From contig JAUHWP010000001.1 of the NCBI GenBank assembly GCA_030424645.1, positions 1-64,000 of the forward strand: a DNA stretch of 64,000 bases, read 5' to 3'. Below, in pieces: positions 29,954-38,141 of this stretch; position 1 is the stretch's first letter, and each line of letters opens with the position of its first letter. Origin of the DNA: Alphaproteobacteria bacterium (GTDB lineage: Bacteria > Pseudomonadota > Alphaproteobacteria > Rhodobacterales > Rhodobacteraceae). The translations under genes were made by a program, and so were the position numbers. The notes under the pieces are model-generated. The model saw only the letters and a list, made by a program, of their open reading frames with translations, searched no databases and was not told the DNA's origin.

Positions 29954-31594
29954 GTGACCGAACTGCTGACAGCGGCCCAGATGAGGGCCATCGAGCAAGC
30001 CGCCATCGAGTCGGGCGAGGTCACCGGGCTTGAACTGATGGAGCGCGCAGGCCGGGGCGTGGTCGAGGCGATTTTCGAGGAATGGCCGGAACTGGCACAG
30101 GCGGGCCGAGGGGCCAGCCCCTCGGGCTCCCCGGGATATTTGGGGCCAGAAGAAACGGGGACGGCGTTCAAGGCCGTGGTGCTGTGCGGACCGGGGAACA
30201 ATGGTGGCGACGGGTTTGTGGTGGCGCGGTTGCTGAAGGATCGCGGGTGGCAGGTGGAGGTGTTGTTGTATGGCAACGCCGAGAAGCTGCCGCCGGATGC
30301 GCGGGTGAATTATGAGCGGTGGGTGGAGTTGGGGGAGGTGGGCGAACTAAAGGCAAGTTCTTTCCCCAACCTTTGGGATGTGCATTTTGATCTTGTATGC
30401 GATGCGCTTTTTGGGACGGGTTTGACGCGCCCGATCGAAGGTGACGCCGGCGAGGTCTTGAAGCAGTTGAGATTGGCGGTTTGGCCAGGTGATCGCGCGG
30501 GCCGTCCGTTTGAGAGATTTGTTTCGATAGATGTTCCAAGTGCGCTGTGTTCCGACAGCGGTCAGGTTCTTGAAGGATCGGCAGGCGGGCTTGCACATTT
30601 CCGGGCCGATCTGACGGTGTCCTTTCATCGCGCGAAGCTGGGCCATTTTCTGCAATACGGGCCGGAACTGACGGGAAAGCTGAGAATTGTGTCGCTTGGC
30701 CTTTCGGATGGTCCAGTTCGTTTCCGGGAAATCGTGCGAACAACGCGCTTTGTATCAGAGGGCGTTCGGGAAAAAGCGGAGGGGTTTCATAAATACGCCC
30801 ACGGTCATGCGCTTATTCTTGCAGGTGCGTCCGGCAAGGGGGGCGCGGCGCGGCTCTCGGCGCGCGGGGCGCTTCGGATCGGGGCGGGGTTGGTGACGGT
30901 TGCGCCAACCCCCGGTGCGCTTCAGGAAAACGCGGCGCGGTTGGATGCGATCATGTTGTCGCCTGTAGGGGATGCGCAGGCGTTGGAGGCAATGCTCGCG
31001 GATAAGCGGTTGAATGCGTTGTGTCTGGGGCCGGGGTTGGGGCAGGACCGGGCGCGCGAACTTGTGCCGGTCGCCCTCGCGGCCAAGCGGGCGACGGTGT
31101 TGGATGCGGATGCGTTGACTGCGTTTGCGGATCATCCCGCCGCGTTGTTCGAGATGGTGCATGAGACCTGCGTGCTGACGCCTCATGCGGGGGAATTTGC
31201 ACGGTTGTTCCCGGATATCTCGGAAAAGCTGAACGCCCCCGCCACCAAGGGTCCGGCCTATTCCAAGGTCGATGCAACGCGCGAGGCGGCTGCGCGGGCA
31301 GGCTGTGTCGTGCTGTTCAAGGGGCCGGATACAGTGATCGCGGCCCCGGATGGGCGGTGCTCGATCAACTGGGCAGCTTATGAGCGGTCTGCCCCGTGGC
31401 TGGCGACCGCCGGGTCAGGCGACGTGCTGGCTGGGTTCATCACCGGACTGATGGCGCGTGGGTTCGACCCGATGCAGGCAGCGGAATCGGCGGCGTGGCT
31501 GCATGTGGAATGCGCGTTGGAATTTGGTCCCGGCCTGATTGCCGAAGACCTGCCCGAGATGTTGCCGAGAGTGTTTCGTAAACTGGGTGTCTAG
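29954..31594 (+). CDS. nnr: Bifunctional NAD(P)H-hydrate epimerase/dehydratase
   Basis: A 546-residue fusion that repairs hydrated NAD(P)H. The N-terminal YjeF_N epimerase domain has GPGNNGGDGFVVARLL; the C-terminal YjeF_C ADP-dependent dehydratase domain has VLTPHAGEFARLF and TAGSGDVLAGFITGL. The start is GTG 29954 after AAGGGTGA. Between residues of the epimerase domain (around 50-65) the protein contains an unusual Gly/Ser/Pro stretch (GRGASPSGSPGYLGPEETG) encoded by a palindromic element. Both domains otherwise look intact. Confidence 0.93.
   Translation: MTELLTAAQMRAIEQAAIESGEVTGLELMERAGRGVVEAIFEEWPELAQAGRGASPSGSPGYLGPEETGTAFKAVVLCGPGNNGGDGFVVARLLKDRGWQVEVLLYGNAEKLPPDARVNYERWVELGEVGELKASSFPNLWDVHFDLVCDALFGTGLTRPIEGDAGEVLKQLRLAVWPGDRAGRPFERFVSIDVPSALCSDSGQVLEGSAGGLAHFRADLTVSFHRAKLGHFLQYGPELTGKLRIVSLGLSDGPVRFREIVRTTRFVSEGVREKAEGFHKYAHGHALILAGASGKGGAARLSARGALRIGAGLVTVAPTPGALQENAARLDAIMLSPVGDAQALEAMLADKRLNALCLGPGLGQDRARELVPVALAAKRATVLDADALTAFADHPAALFEMVHETCVLTPHAGEFARLFPDISEKLNAPATKGPAYSKVDATREAAARAGCVVLFKGPDTVIAAPDGRCSINWAAYERSAPWLATAGSGDVLAGFITGLMARGFDPMQAAESAAWLHVECALEFGPGLIAEDLPEMLPRVFRKLGV
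30104..30155. repeat. Palindromic element inserted in frame inside nnr
   Basis: An eight-base stem (CCGAGGGG/CCCCTCGG, 30106-30125) around CCAG is followed by CTCCCCGGGATATTTGGGG and CCAGAAGAAACGGGG. This layout resembles short extragenic repeats that I recall as widespread in Rhodobacteraceae (stem, then GGATATTT, then AGAAGAA). Only one copy is seen in this window, so its repeat nature is inferred. Here it lies in a coding region and keeps the frame open. Confidence 0.45.
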
Positions 31595-32094
31595 AAGCTG
31601 TGCTGCTTTTGCGGTGCCCCAAGCATTTGTAGTCCGCCTGCGCGAAACAGGGCGGGCGTTTCAAAATGCAACTGGAACAGCGGAAGGTCGGCGTCCAGCT
31701 TCATAGGCCGGATCAGTTGTCCGTCGACCATCGCACAGACTGGCACCAGCGCCTGATTGCGCCTGAACATGGCGCGGGCCAGCCAACCCGAAACCTGTAT
31801 GATCTGTTGCGATGCGAGGATCAGAGGGTTTTTTTGTCCGTCCCCTCGTCCTTCGATGAGCGCGTCGGGAGATATTCGACACAAATCATGTGCTGGGGCG
31901 ACAGCCACCGTGATCGCCGATATGCGTGCGCTGCTGCCGTCAGCGGTGATGATGCGATCGCCAGCGGCAAGTGTTTCAATCAATCGATTGCCGTGATGGG
32001 TCTGAATCACTGCCCCGGGGGCAAGGCCAGCGGTTGGAGCAGTGCTGCGCACATCCCCAGCCACCACGCCCCCCGGAAAGGGGTTGGGTGTCAT
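31591..32094 (-). CDS. Stand-alone Hint (hedgehog/intein) domain protein
   Basis: A 167-residue protein from ATG 32094 carrying a Hint-type fold: GLAPGAVIQTHHGNRLIETLAAGDRI at the start, the blade AHDLCRISPDALIEG, then NPLILASQQIIQVSGW in place of the usual LSPQHRVL block. Such Hint_2 domains in Rhodobacteraceae usually sit at the C-terminus of large secreted proteins. This one is free-standing, and the splice-junction cysteine expected at the first position is Ala/Gly-rich instead. Autoprocessing is therefore doubtful. It converges with nnr, with a four-base overlap of their ends. Confidence 0.75.
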   Translation of the reverse strand: MTPNPFPGGVVAGDVRSTAPTAGLAPGAVIQTHHGNRLIETLAAGDRIITADGSSARISAITVAVAPAHDLCRISPDALIEGRGDGQKNPLILASQQIIQVSGWLARAMFRRNQALVPVCAMVDGQLIRPMKLDADLPLFQLHFETPALFRAGGLQMLGAPQKQHSF

Positions 32095-32360
32095 CGTTAT
32101 CCTGCCTTCGTCTGTGGCCCGGTTTCCGGGCTCTGCTTGTTCCCAGCACGCTAGCAAGGTCGCGGGCAAAATCACCTGTTTTCTGGTGTTGCGTGACCGA
32201 CCCGGTCCAATCCCCGGCGGCCTGTGACCAATTCAACGCGATTTGCCGCCGATCCGGGGTGTTTGCAGGCGTTTTTCCTCTCGCATCCCGCCCATACTGG
32301 TGCTAGAAGGGCGCGAATTTGGGCGGCCCCTGCAAACAGTGCGGGCTGCCCACGGTTTTT

Positions 32361-32445
32361 GCGGGTGTGGCGAAATTGGTAGACGCACCAGATTTAGGTT
32401 CTGGCGCCGCGAGGCGTGGGGGTTCAAGTCCCTCCACCCGCACCA
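32361..32445 (+). tRNA. tRNA-Leu (UAG anticodon)
   Basis: An 85-nt tRNA with acceptor arms GCGGGTG/CACCCGC, discriminator A and an encoded CCA. The anticodon stem CCAGA/TCTGG encloses loop TTTAGGT, anticodon TAG, reading CUA-family leucine codons. The long variable arm (GCGCCGCGAGGCGT) and TTCAAGTC T-loop confirm a class II tRNA-Leu. It ends 21 bp before the trigger factor start. Confidence 0.97.
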
Positions 32446-32466
32446 AAGACGGAAAAGGACGAGACG

Positions 32467-33798
32467 ATGCAGGTCACCGAGACCCTGAATGAAGGTCTGA
32501 AACGCGGCTATAAGATTGTGGTTCCGGCCGCTGATCTGGACGCGAAAGTCAACGAAAAGCTGGCTGAAGCGCAGCCCGAAGTCGAAATGAAAGGCTTCCG
32601 CAAGGGTAAAGTGCCGATGGCGCTTTTGAAAAAGCAGTTTGGTCAGCGCCTGATGGGCGAAGCCATGCAGGAAGCTGTCGATGGTGCCATGAGCAAGCAT
32701 TTCGAAGACAGCGGCGATCGCCCGGCGATGCAGCCTGACGTGAAGATGACCAATGAAGACTGGAAAGAAGGCGACGACGTCGAGATCGAGATGAGCTATG
32801 AAGCTCTGCCCGAGATCCCCGAGGTCGACCTGAAAGGCATCACGCTTGAGAAACTGGTCGTGAAGGCCGGTGACGCGGATGTCGAAGAAGCGCTGGGCAG
32901 CCTTGCCGAAACCGCGCAGGACTTCAAAGACCGCAAGAAGGGGTCGAAAGCCAAGGACGGCGACCAGGTCGTGATCGACTTCCTGGGCAAGGTTGACGGC
33001 GAAGCGTTCGACGGCGGTGCGGCGGAAGATTACCCGCTGGCGCTGGGGTCTGGTTCGTTCATTCCGGGCTTCGAAGAGCAACTTGTCGGTGCGAAAGCCG
33101 GTGACGAGGTCGAAGTGAAGGTGACGTTCCCGGCCGAATACGGTGCTGAGAACTTGGCCGGCAAGGATGCCGTGTTCGAGTGCAAGGTGAAAGAGGTCAA
33201 GGAACCCGTTGCCGCCGAGATCAATGACGAGTTGGCCAAGAAGTTCGGTGCAGAAGACCTGGATGCCCTGAAAGGGCAGATTACCGAACGCCTGGAAGCC
33301 GAGTTTTCGGGTGCGGCGCGCGCCGTGATGAAGCGTGGTCTTCTGGACGCGCTGGACAAGTTGGTTGATTTCGATCTGCCGCCGTCGCTTCAGGATGCCG
33401 AAGCCAAGCAGATTGCGCATCAGCTGTGGCACGAGGAAAACCCGGATGTGGAAGGTCACGACCACCCCGAGATCGAGCCGACGGACGAGCACAATAAGCT
33501 GGCCGCGCGCCGCGTGCGTCTTGGTTTGCTGTTGGCCGAACTGGGCCAGAAAGCCGAGATCGAAGTAACCGATGCCGAAATGACCCAGGCGGTCATGAAC
33601 CAGGCGCGCCAATATCCCGGTCAGGAACGCCAGTTCTTCGAATTCGTTCAGCAGAACCCGCAGATGCGCCAGCAAATCCAGGCGCCGTTGTTCGAGGACA
33701 AGGTCATCGACTATGTCTTTGAACTGGCTGAAGTAAGCGAAAAAGAAGTGTCGAAAGACGACCTGCAAAAGGCTGTCGAGGCGCTGGAAGACGAATAA
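32467..33798 (+). CDS. tig: Trigger factor, ribosome-bound chaperone
   Basis: A 443-residue nascent-chain chaperone and peptidyl-prolyl isomerase. The N-terminal ribosome-binding domain contains the signature GFRKGKVP; the FKBP-type PPIase domain includes [20 protein letters not shown] and [16 protein letters not shown]; the C-terminal domain is helical. The start ATG 32467 follows AAGGA by eight bases; the ORF-track start overlaps the tRNA. Only 21 bp separate it from tRNA-Leu, so one transcript is likely cleaved to release the tRNA. A strong terminator follows. Confidence 0.96.
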   Translation: MQVTETLNEGLKRGYKIVVPAADLDAKVNEKLAEAQPEVEMKGFRKGKVPMALLKKQFGQRLMGEAMQEAVDGAMSKHFEDSGDRPAMQPDVKMTNEDWKEGDDVEIEMSYEALPEIPEVDLKGITLEKLVVKAGDADVEEALGSLAETAQDFKDRKKGSKAKDGDQVVIDFLGKVDGEAFDGGAAEDYPLALGSGSFIPGFEEQLVGAKAGDEVEVKVTFPAEYGAENLAGKDAVFECKVKEVKEPVAAEINDELAKKFGAEDLDALKGQITERLEAEFSGAARAVMKRGLLDALDKLVDFDLPPSLQDAEAKQIAHQLWHEENPDVEGHDHPEIEPTDEHNKLAARRVRLGLLLAELGQKAEIEVTDAEMTQAVMNQARQYPGQERQFFEFVQQNPQMRQQIQAPLFEDKVIDYVFELAEVSEKEVSKDDLQKAVEALEDE

Positions 33799-33821
33799 GA
33801 CCGGCCTTGCCGTTCAATCAG

Positions 33822-33849
33822 AAAGGCCGCCTGTTCGGGCGGCCTTTTT
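33822..33849 (+). terminator. Intrinsic terminator of tig
   Basis: A ten-base stem (AAAGGCCGCC/GGCGGCCTTT) with a TGTTCG loop and a five-T run begins 24 bp after the tig stop. Confidence 0.9.
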
Positions 33850-33866
33850 CGTTTGTGGTGGGTGGT

Positions 33867-34364
33867 TCAGCCGGGGCGCAGGCCGGTTTCAACCAGAAGG
33901 CCCTGTCGCTTGGCCTCGTAATAGTAGCCCTTGGCATACCACTTCATCGCGCCTTCGACGCTGCCGCCCGACACGATATAGGCGCCGCGCAGGTATTTGC
34001 CCGCGTATTTAAGGTTCACGTCGGGGTTCAGCAGTTCGTTGGCGGGACCGCGATGGCCCATGGTGCGGGCGGTTTGCGGCAGGATTTGCAACAGCCCCCA
34101 ATACGGCCCGTTGCGCGCCCATGGGCGATGCGTGCTTTCGCGCACCGCCTGACGATGCACCAGTTCGCGCGGGATCTGGTAGTGGTCGGCCCACTTGTTG
34201 ATCAAGGCGCGCAGTTCTGGTGTTTCGTTGGGATAGAGCGGCGGGTTGAACGACCCGCGCACGGTGCTGCGTTTCGTTTTCTCTGCCCGATCTCGCCCCA
34301 TGCAGCCGGACAGGGCAAATGCAGGTAGGGCAAGAAGAAGCGTGCGGCGATGATAATGCGTCAT
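33867..34364 (-). CDS. Lytic transglycosylase lipoprotein (SLT domain)
   Basis: A 165-residue lipoprotein with lipobox LSGC (RRTLLLALPAFALSGC). The SLT/lysozyme-like domain has the catalytic Glu in RESTHRPWARNGPYWGLLQI, then NPDVNLKYAGKYLRGAYIV and AMKWYAKGYY. It cleaves glycan strands to form 1,6-anhydroMurNAc ends. It is shorter than classical Slt or MltC, close to the small LT domain lipoproteins of alphaproteobacteria. It faces away from the HPP/CBS gene, which is on the same strand 46 bp upstream. Confidence 0.88.
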   Translation of the reverse strand: MTHYHRRTLLLALPAFALSGCMGRDRAEKTKRSTVRGSFNPPLYPNETPELRALINKWADHYQIPRELVHRQAVRESTHRPWARNGPYWGLLQILPQTARTMGHRGPANELLNPDVNLKYAGKYLRGAYIVSGGSVEGAMKWYAKGYYYEAKRQGLLVETGLRPG

Positions 34365-34410
34365 GGCGTGATATTAGCGTGGTTTGCGGGCAGGGACAGC
34401 GCAATGACGG

Positions 34411-35607
34411 TCATGGGCGGATTGGTGCTTGTTGCCCTGAATCCGGCAGGGCAGGGTTCTGGAGGCTGCTACGGGCCAAGGCGGCGATCAGGTCCGTTCG
34501 CGTGACGATTCCGAGGATTCGTTCATGTTCGATCACCGGCACGGCATCGACATCGCCTTCGGCCATCAAGGGCAGAAGCGCGGCCACGGGGGTGTTTGGA
34601 TTGGCATGGGGAAGGTTTGTGTCCATGATTTCACGGGCGCGTATGGGGGTCGTGCGGTCACGTCGGAGCAAACGCGCCATGGCTTTTGCAAAACGATGGT
34701 CCTGCCGCAACGCTTCGTCCTGACCTTTGGAAATCAGGTGCATCTGAAAGATCACCCCAAGATATTCGTCTTTGTTCTGAACCACGGGCAGTGCGGTGAA
34801 ACGGTGTTGGCGAAACTGCTCAGCAACCTGTGACAGGCTGTCGTCTGGCCGCGCCGTGACAAGGTCTCGCGACATGATGTCGGTGGCGGTCAGTGGACCA
34901 GTCCGATGGGTTGCTGCCTGCATTTCGGCCGCACCGATCAGGCGGGCCAAATCCTCGACCCCAAGGTTGAAGGACTGTCGGTATTTTTCAAGAATACCAG
35001 TTAGTTCGTCTTTGGACAGGTCAAGACGCTCGACTGGCGAAGGGTCGGCTGTGCCATGCGTGTTCGGATCCTCGAACTGACGGAATGGATAGCGGCGCCC
35101 CGTGGCGCGGGCATAGAGTGTCGCAATAACGACAAGCAGGATGGTTCCGGCGGCAACAGGCGTCAGCGCGAAGCGAAAGCCCAGATCGGCCATGGCGTCG
35201 GGGTTCATGGCGGCGGTCATGGCGACGGCGCCGGCCGGAGGATGCACGGCGCGGCACAGACTGGTCAGCGTGATGGTAAGCGCGACCGCCACCGCAATCG
35301 CGATGGCCCGGTCCGGGATGCTCAGGCAGACCGCCACCCCGATCAGGGCGGCGATCATGTTTCCGACAACCGCCGACCACGGTTGTGCAAGCGGCGAGTT
35401 CGGGACCGCGAACAGCAAGACCGAGGTCGCCCCGAACGGGGCGATAAGATAGAGACCCAGCCGCAGGTCGACCGAGGGTGACAGAATGAACAGCCCAGCA
35501 ACCCCCAGCCCCAGAAAGGCACCCAGCCCAGCACGAAACGCTTCGACGGGCGAAGTGGTGGCAATCGCCGGACCGAGCATTCGCAGAATTCCGGATGTGG
35601 TGATCAT
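34411..35607 (-). CDS. HPP-family membrane protein with tandem CBS domains
   Basis: A 398-residue protein. The start at 35607 is preferred because GGAAGGGG sits seven bases upstream; the ORF-track start adds 11 residues without a ribosome site. Residues 1-170 hold about six membrane helices with the HPP signature CRAVHPPAGAVAMTAAMN. The rest contains two CBS domains (TATDIMSRDLVTARPDDSLS and REIMDTNLPHANPNTPVAALL). HPP proteins have been linked to nitrite transport in plastids and cyanobacteria. The CBS pair probably senses adenine nucleotides. The bacterial substrate is unknown. Confidence 0.88.
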   Translation of the reverse strand: MITTSGILRMLGPAIATTSPVEAFRAGLGAFLGLGVAGLFILSPSVDLRLGLYLIAPFGATSVLLFAVPNSPLAQPWSAVVGNMIAALIGVAVCLSIPDRAIAIAVAVALTITLTSLCRAVHPPAGAVAMTAAMNPDAMADLGFRFALTPVAAGTILLVVIATLYARATGRRYPFRQFEDPNTHGTADPSPVERLDLSKDELTGILEKYRQSFNLGVEDLARLIGAAEMQAATHRTGPLTATDIMSRDLVTARPDDSLSQVAEQFRQHRFTALPVVQNKDEYLGVIFQMHLISKGQDEALRQDHRFAKAMARLLRRDRTTPIRAREIMDTNLPHANPNTPVAALLPLMAEGDVDAVPVIEHERILGIVTRTDLIAALARSSLQNPALPDSGQQAPIRP

Positions 35608-35718
35608 GGCGCGCCCCTTCCGTGGCGGTTTGAGCGCCATGATGTGTCAAGGCGGTCTGGGGAAGTAAAGGGGGCAGGTGATGTTGGCTGGCCAATTATG
35701 TCGTATTGTGCAGGCAAC

Positions 35719-35750
35719 AAAAAAGGCCGCCCTGATCAGAGCGGCCTTTT
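35719..35750 (-). terminator. Intrinsic terminator of the rpsF-rpsR-rplI operon
   Basis: A perfect ten-base stem (AAAAGGCCGC/GCGGCCTTTT) is followed on the minus strand by T residues. It lies about 20 bp beyond the rplI stop. Confidence 0.88.
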
Positions 35751-35770
35751 AGTGATCTTGCGGCGAGGGA

Positions 35771-36400
35771 TCAGTCCTCGTCCGATGCCTCGTCGTCAGC
35801 GGCTTCTTCCTCGACGGCTTCGGCCAGATCTTCGTCTTCCGACGTGGCGGCGCCGATGTCGTCGAACAGCTCGGCGATTTCGAACTCGGCCTCGGCTTCA
35901 GCTTCGGCGGCGAGCTCCTGAATCGATTTGCCGGAGGCTTGCAGTTCGGCTTCTTCCTGCGAGCGGGCGACGTTCAGGTTGATTTCAACTTCGACCTCGG
36001 GGTGCAGGACGACGTGCACGGCGTGCAGGCCCAGCTCTTTGATCGGGGCTTTCAGAGCAACCTGTTTCTTGTCCAGCGAGAAGCCGGCTTCGGTGGCGAC
36101 ATCTGCGGCGTCACGCGGAGTGACCGAGCCGTAGAGAGCACCAGCGTCCGAGGCCGAGCGAATCACGATGAACTGTTCGCCGTCCAACTTGGCGGCCAGT
36201 GCTTCGGCTTCTTTCTTGGTTTCCAGATTGCGCGCCTCAAGCTGCGCTTTCTGTGCTTCGAACGAGGCGATGTTGGCGTCGGATGCCGACAGGGCCTTGC
36301 CCTGGGGCAGCAGGAAGTTGCGGGCAAAGCCCGGCTTCACGTCGACGACGTCGCCCATCTGACCAAGTTTGGCCACACGTTCCAGAAGGATAACTTGCAT
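35771..36400 (-). CDS. rplI: 50S ribosomal protein L9
   Basis: A 209-residue L9. The N-terminal rRNA-binding domain has [29 protein letters not shown], a long helix links the lobes and the C-terminal domain follows ([15 protein letters not shown]). An acidic extension of about 60 residues (ends [21 protein letters not shown]) makes it longer than the 149-residue E. coli protein; such acidic tails are common in alphaproteobacterial L9. Third gene of the rpsF-rpsR-rplI operon. Confidence 0.95.
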   Translation of the reverse strand: MQVILLERVAKLGQMGDVVDVKPGFARNFLLPQGKALSASDANIASFEAQKAQLEARNLETKKEAEALAAKLDGEQFIVIRSASDAGALYGSVTPRDAADVATEAGFSLDKKQVALKAPIKELGLHAVHVVLHPEVEVEINLNVARSQEEAELQASGKSIQELAAEAEAEAEFEIAELFDDIGAATSEDEDLAEAVEEEAADDEASDED

Positions 36401-36412
36401 GATCAGATCTCC

Positions 36413-36640
36413 TTACTTCACGGCGTAGGGAAGCAGGGCGAGGAAGCGGGCGCGTTTGATGGCGCGCGACAGTTCGCGTTGCTTCTTGGCCGACACAGCG
36501 GTGATCCGCGAGGGGACGATCTTGCCACGCTCAGAGATGTAACGCTGCAGAAGGCGCGTGTCTTTATAGTCGATCTGCGGCGCGTTGTCGCCCGAGAAGG
36601 GGCATACTTTGCGACGGCGGAAAAATGGTTTGGCTGCCAT
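36413..36640 (-). CDS. rpsR: 30S ribosomal protein S18
   Basis: A 75-residue S18 with the N-terminal basic segment RRRKVCPF and the core [41 protein letters not shown]. It pairs with S6 on the platform of the 30S subunit. The gene lies 19 bp after rpsF and 12 bp before rplI. Confidence 0.97.
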   Translation of the reverse strand: MAAKPFFRRRKVCPFSGDNAPQIDYKDTRLLQRYISERGKIVPSRITAVSAKKQRELSRAIKRARFLALLPYAVK

Positions 36641-36659
36641 GGGTTAGATCCTTTCGAAC

Positions 36660-37016
36660 TTAGCGGTCACGGCCACGGCGGTCGCCGCGTTCGTCGCGCT
36701 TTTGCATTTGGATCGACGGACCTTCGGCGTGTTCGTCAACCTTGATCGTCAGAACGCGCATGACATCGTCATGCAGGCGCATCAGGCGTTCCATTTCCTG
36801 AACGGCCGGTGCCGGGGCATCGGTTTTCAGGAAGGCATAGTGACCCTTGCGGTTCTTGTTGATCTTGTAGGCCATCGTTTTGACGCCCCAGTACTCGCTT
36901 TCAACGACTTTACCGCCGTTGTCACCCAGCACGGTGCCAAAATGTTCGATGAGGTTTTCAGCTTGCGTATTGGACAAGTCCTGACGCGAGATGAAGACAT
37001 GCTCGTAAAGCGGCAT
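36660..37016 (-). CDS. rpsF: 30S ribosomal protein S6
   Basis: A 118-residue S6 with MPLYEHVFISRQDLSN and the conserved YWGVKTMAYKINKNRKGHYAFL. The arginine-rich tail (RDERGDRRGRDR) is typical of alphaproteobacteria. Translation starts at ATG 37016 behind GGAG. It heads the operon; a hairpin in its leader may allow S6:S18 feedback. Confidence 0.97.
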   Translation of the reverse strand: MPLYEHVFISRQDLSNTQAENLIEHFGTVLGDNGGKVVESEYWGVKTMAYKINKNRKGHYAFLKTDAPAPAVQEMERLMRLHDDVMRVLTIKVDEHAEGPSIQMQKRDERGDRRGRDR

Positions 37017-37357
37017 GTGAGCTCCAGTTCTTTTTTCAAGCGCGCTTCAAAGGATGGGGTCTTGCGCCTTTCCGCCCCCATCCACGAGAGGCCACGCGGT
37101 TCATAAACACACGGAAAGGACGGTGCCTTATACACGTATGCCCCGGTGGTGCAAGGTTGTTTCGGTCGGGTGTGCGGCCTGCGGCACCATGGGCCGCTCC
37201 GCAACCGATCCCAAAGCGTTAACCATGTCATTGCCCGCGAAAGACCTGACATGTGCCCTAATCCCGTCACAGTTGCGTGCGAGCCATTTGGCTAAGGGAA
37301 AAGTGGCGTTTTCGTTGTCGATCCCGGTGGCATTGAATTGAAAAGGGCGGCTCAACG
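37017..37357. other. 341-bp divergent spacer between rpsF and the two-TM gene
   Basis: No credible gene is seen. It should hold the rpsF promoter (minus strand), a leader hairpin at 37052-37083 and the promoter of the plus-strand gene at 37358. Short ORFs here (75-147 aa) have no family-like composition. Confidence 0.6.
37052..37083 (-). promoter_or_regulatory. Hairpin in the rpsF leader
   Basis: Minus-strand arms GGATGGGG and CCCCATCC (8 bp, perfect) close a 16-nt loop that can form an inner GCG/CGC pair. It lies 36 bases before the rpsF start. In other bacteria the S6:S18 complex binds its own leader, but the conserved CCG bulge of that motif is not evident here, so the regulatory role is only suggested. 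Confidence 0.4.
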
Positions 37358-38008
37358 ATGCACGGTAGCACTCAACACACCAACCAATCCGATACAGCCG
37401 GTCAGAACCGGGGCGGTCCGGCGATTGTTCAGGCCCCTTGGGGGTATCGGTTGAGCGCGGTGGGGGCGGAAGCCGGTTTGTTGCGGATTACCCACGCTGC
37501 GGGCCGGTTTGTCGGTCTGGTTCTTTTGCTGATCATCGCGGGTGTCTGGTCCTATTCGGCAAACGCCTTTGCCGATCCGCTGATCATGGCGATGAAGCTT
37601 GGGCTGACCGGCCTTCTGTTCGTCGTCGGATGGATGTTGTTTTGGTATGGCCGCGATGCGCGCAAGGTCGAGGCCCAGGTGGACCTTGAGGGGTGTGAAC
37701 TGCGGATCGGGCACAGGGACGGTCTGAACCGGTTTCGGGCCGAGACCCGCATTCCGTTCAGCGACATCGGATCCTTTCTGATCCTGCGCACCAATGACGG
37801 CCCCGGCAATGCGGCGCTGTATGCGCGGATCGGCAGCGGGATGGACGCCTATGAGGTGATCGAGGGAAGCGAGGCGGCGCTGGAGCCGATACAGGCACGG
37901 CTTGTGACGGATCTGACCGGCGAGCGGCGCAAACGCGATCCGAAGAACCGCAGGATTTCGCGGGTCACAGGCAATGCGATTTCGCTGGCGCGGGTGTCGG
38001 CCCCGTAA
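37358..38008 (+). CDS. Two-TM membrane protein of unknown function, PH-like domain
   Basis: A 216-residue protein with a polar N-terminus, two closely spaced membrane helices (VGLVLLLIIAGVWSYSANAFA and LGLTGLLFVVGWMLFWYG) and a C-terminal beta-rich domain (VEAQVDLEGCELRIGHRDG, RIPFSDIGSFLILRT) resembling bacterial PH-like modules. I do not recognise a named family. The ATG follows AAAGGGCGG. It lies 133 bp upstream of fabD on the same strand, so a link with fatty-acid or envelope metabolism is possible but unproven. Confidence 0.75.
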   Translation: MHGSTQHTNQSDTAGQNRGGPAIVQAPWGYRLSAVGAEAGLLRITHAAGRFVGLVLLLIIAGVWSYSANAFADPLIMAMKLGLTGLLFVVGWMLFWYGRDARKVEAQVDLEGCELRIGHRDGLNRFRAETRIPFSDIGSFLILRTNDGPGNAALYARIGSGMDAYEVIEGSEAALEPIQARLVTDLTGERRKRDPKNRRISRVTGNAISLARVSAP

Positions 38009-38141
38009 ACCAGCCATAAGGCGAACCGGATCGGCGTGCGTCTTGACTGGCGGGCGCCGGTTTCCATTTCTGGCAAAGCGGATTGCACCAACCGGTCCTG
38101 CGCGCTATGCCCGTTGGGAAAGCTTAGCAACAGGAGAGCCC

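Noticed and set aside
32233-33768. 511-aa minus-strand ORF opposite tig and the tRNA
   Set aside because: Covers the tRNA and trigger factor in antisense; no family signal.
37052-37083. Classical S6:S18 leader motif
   Set aside because: The stem is present but the conserved CCG bulge could not be found, so only a generic hairpin is reported.
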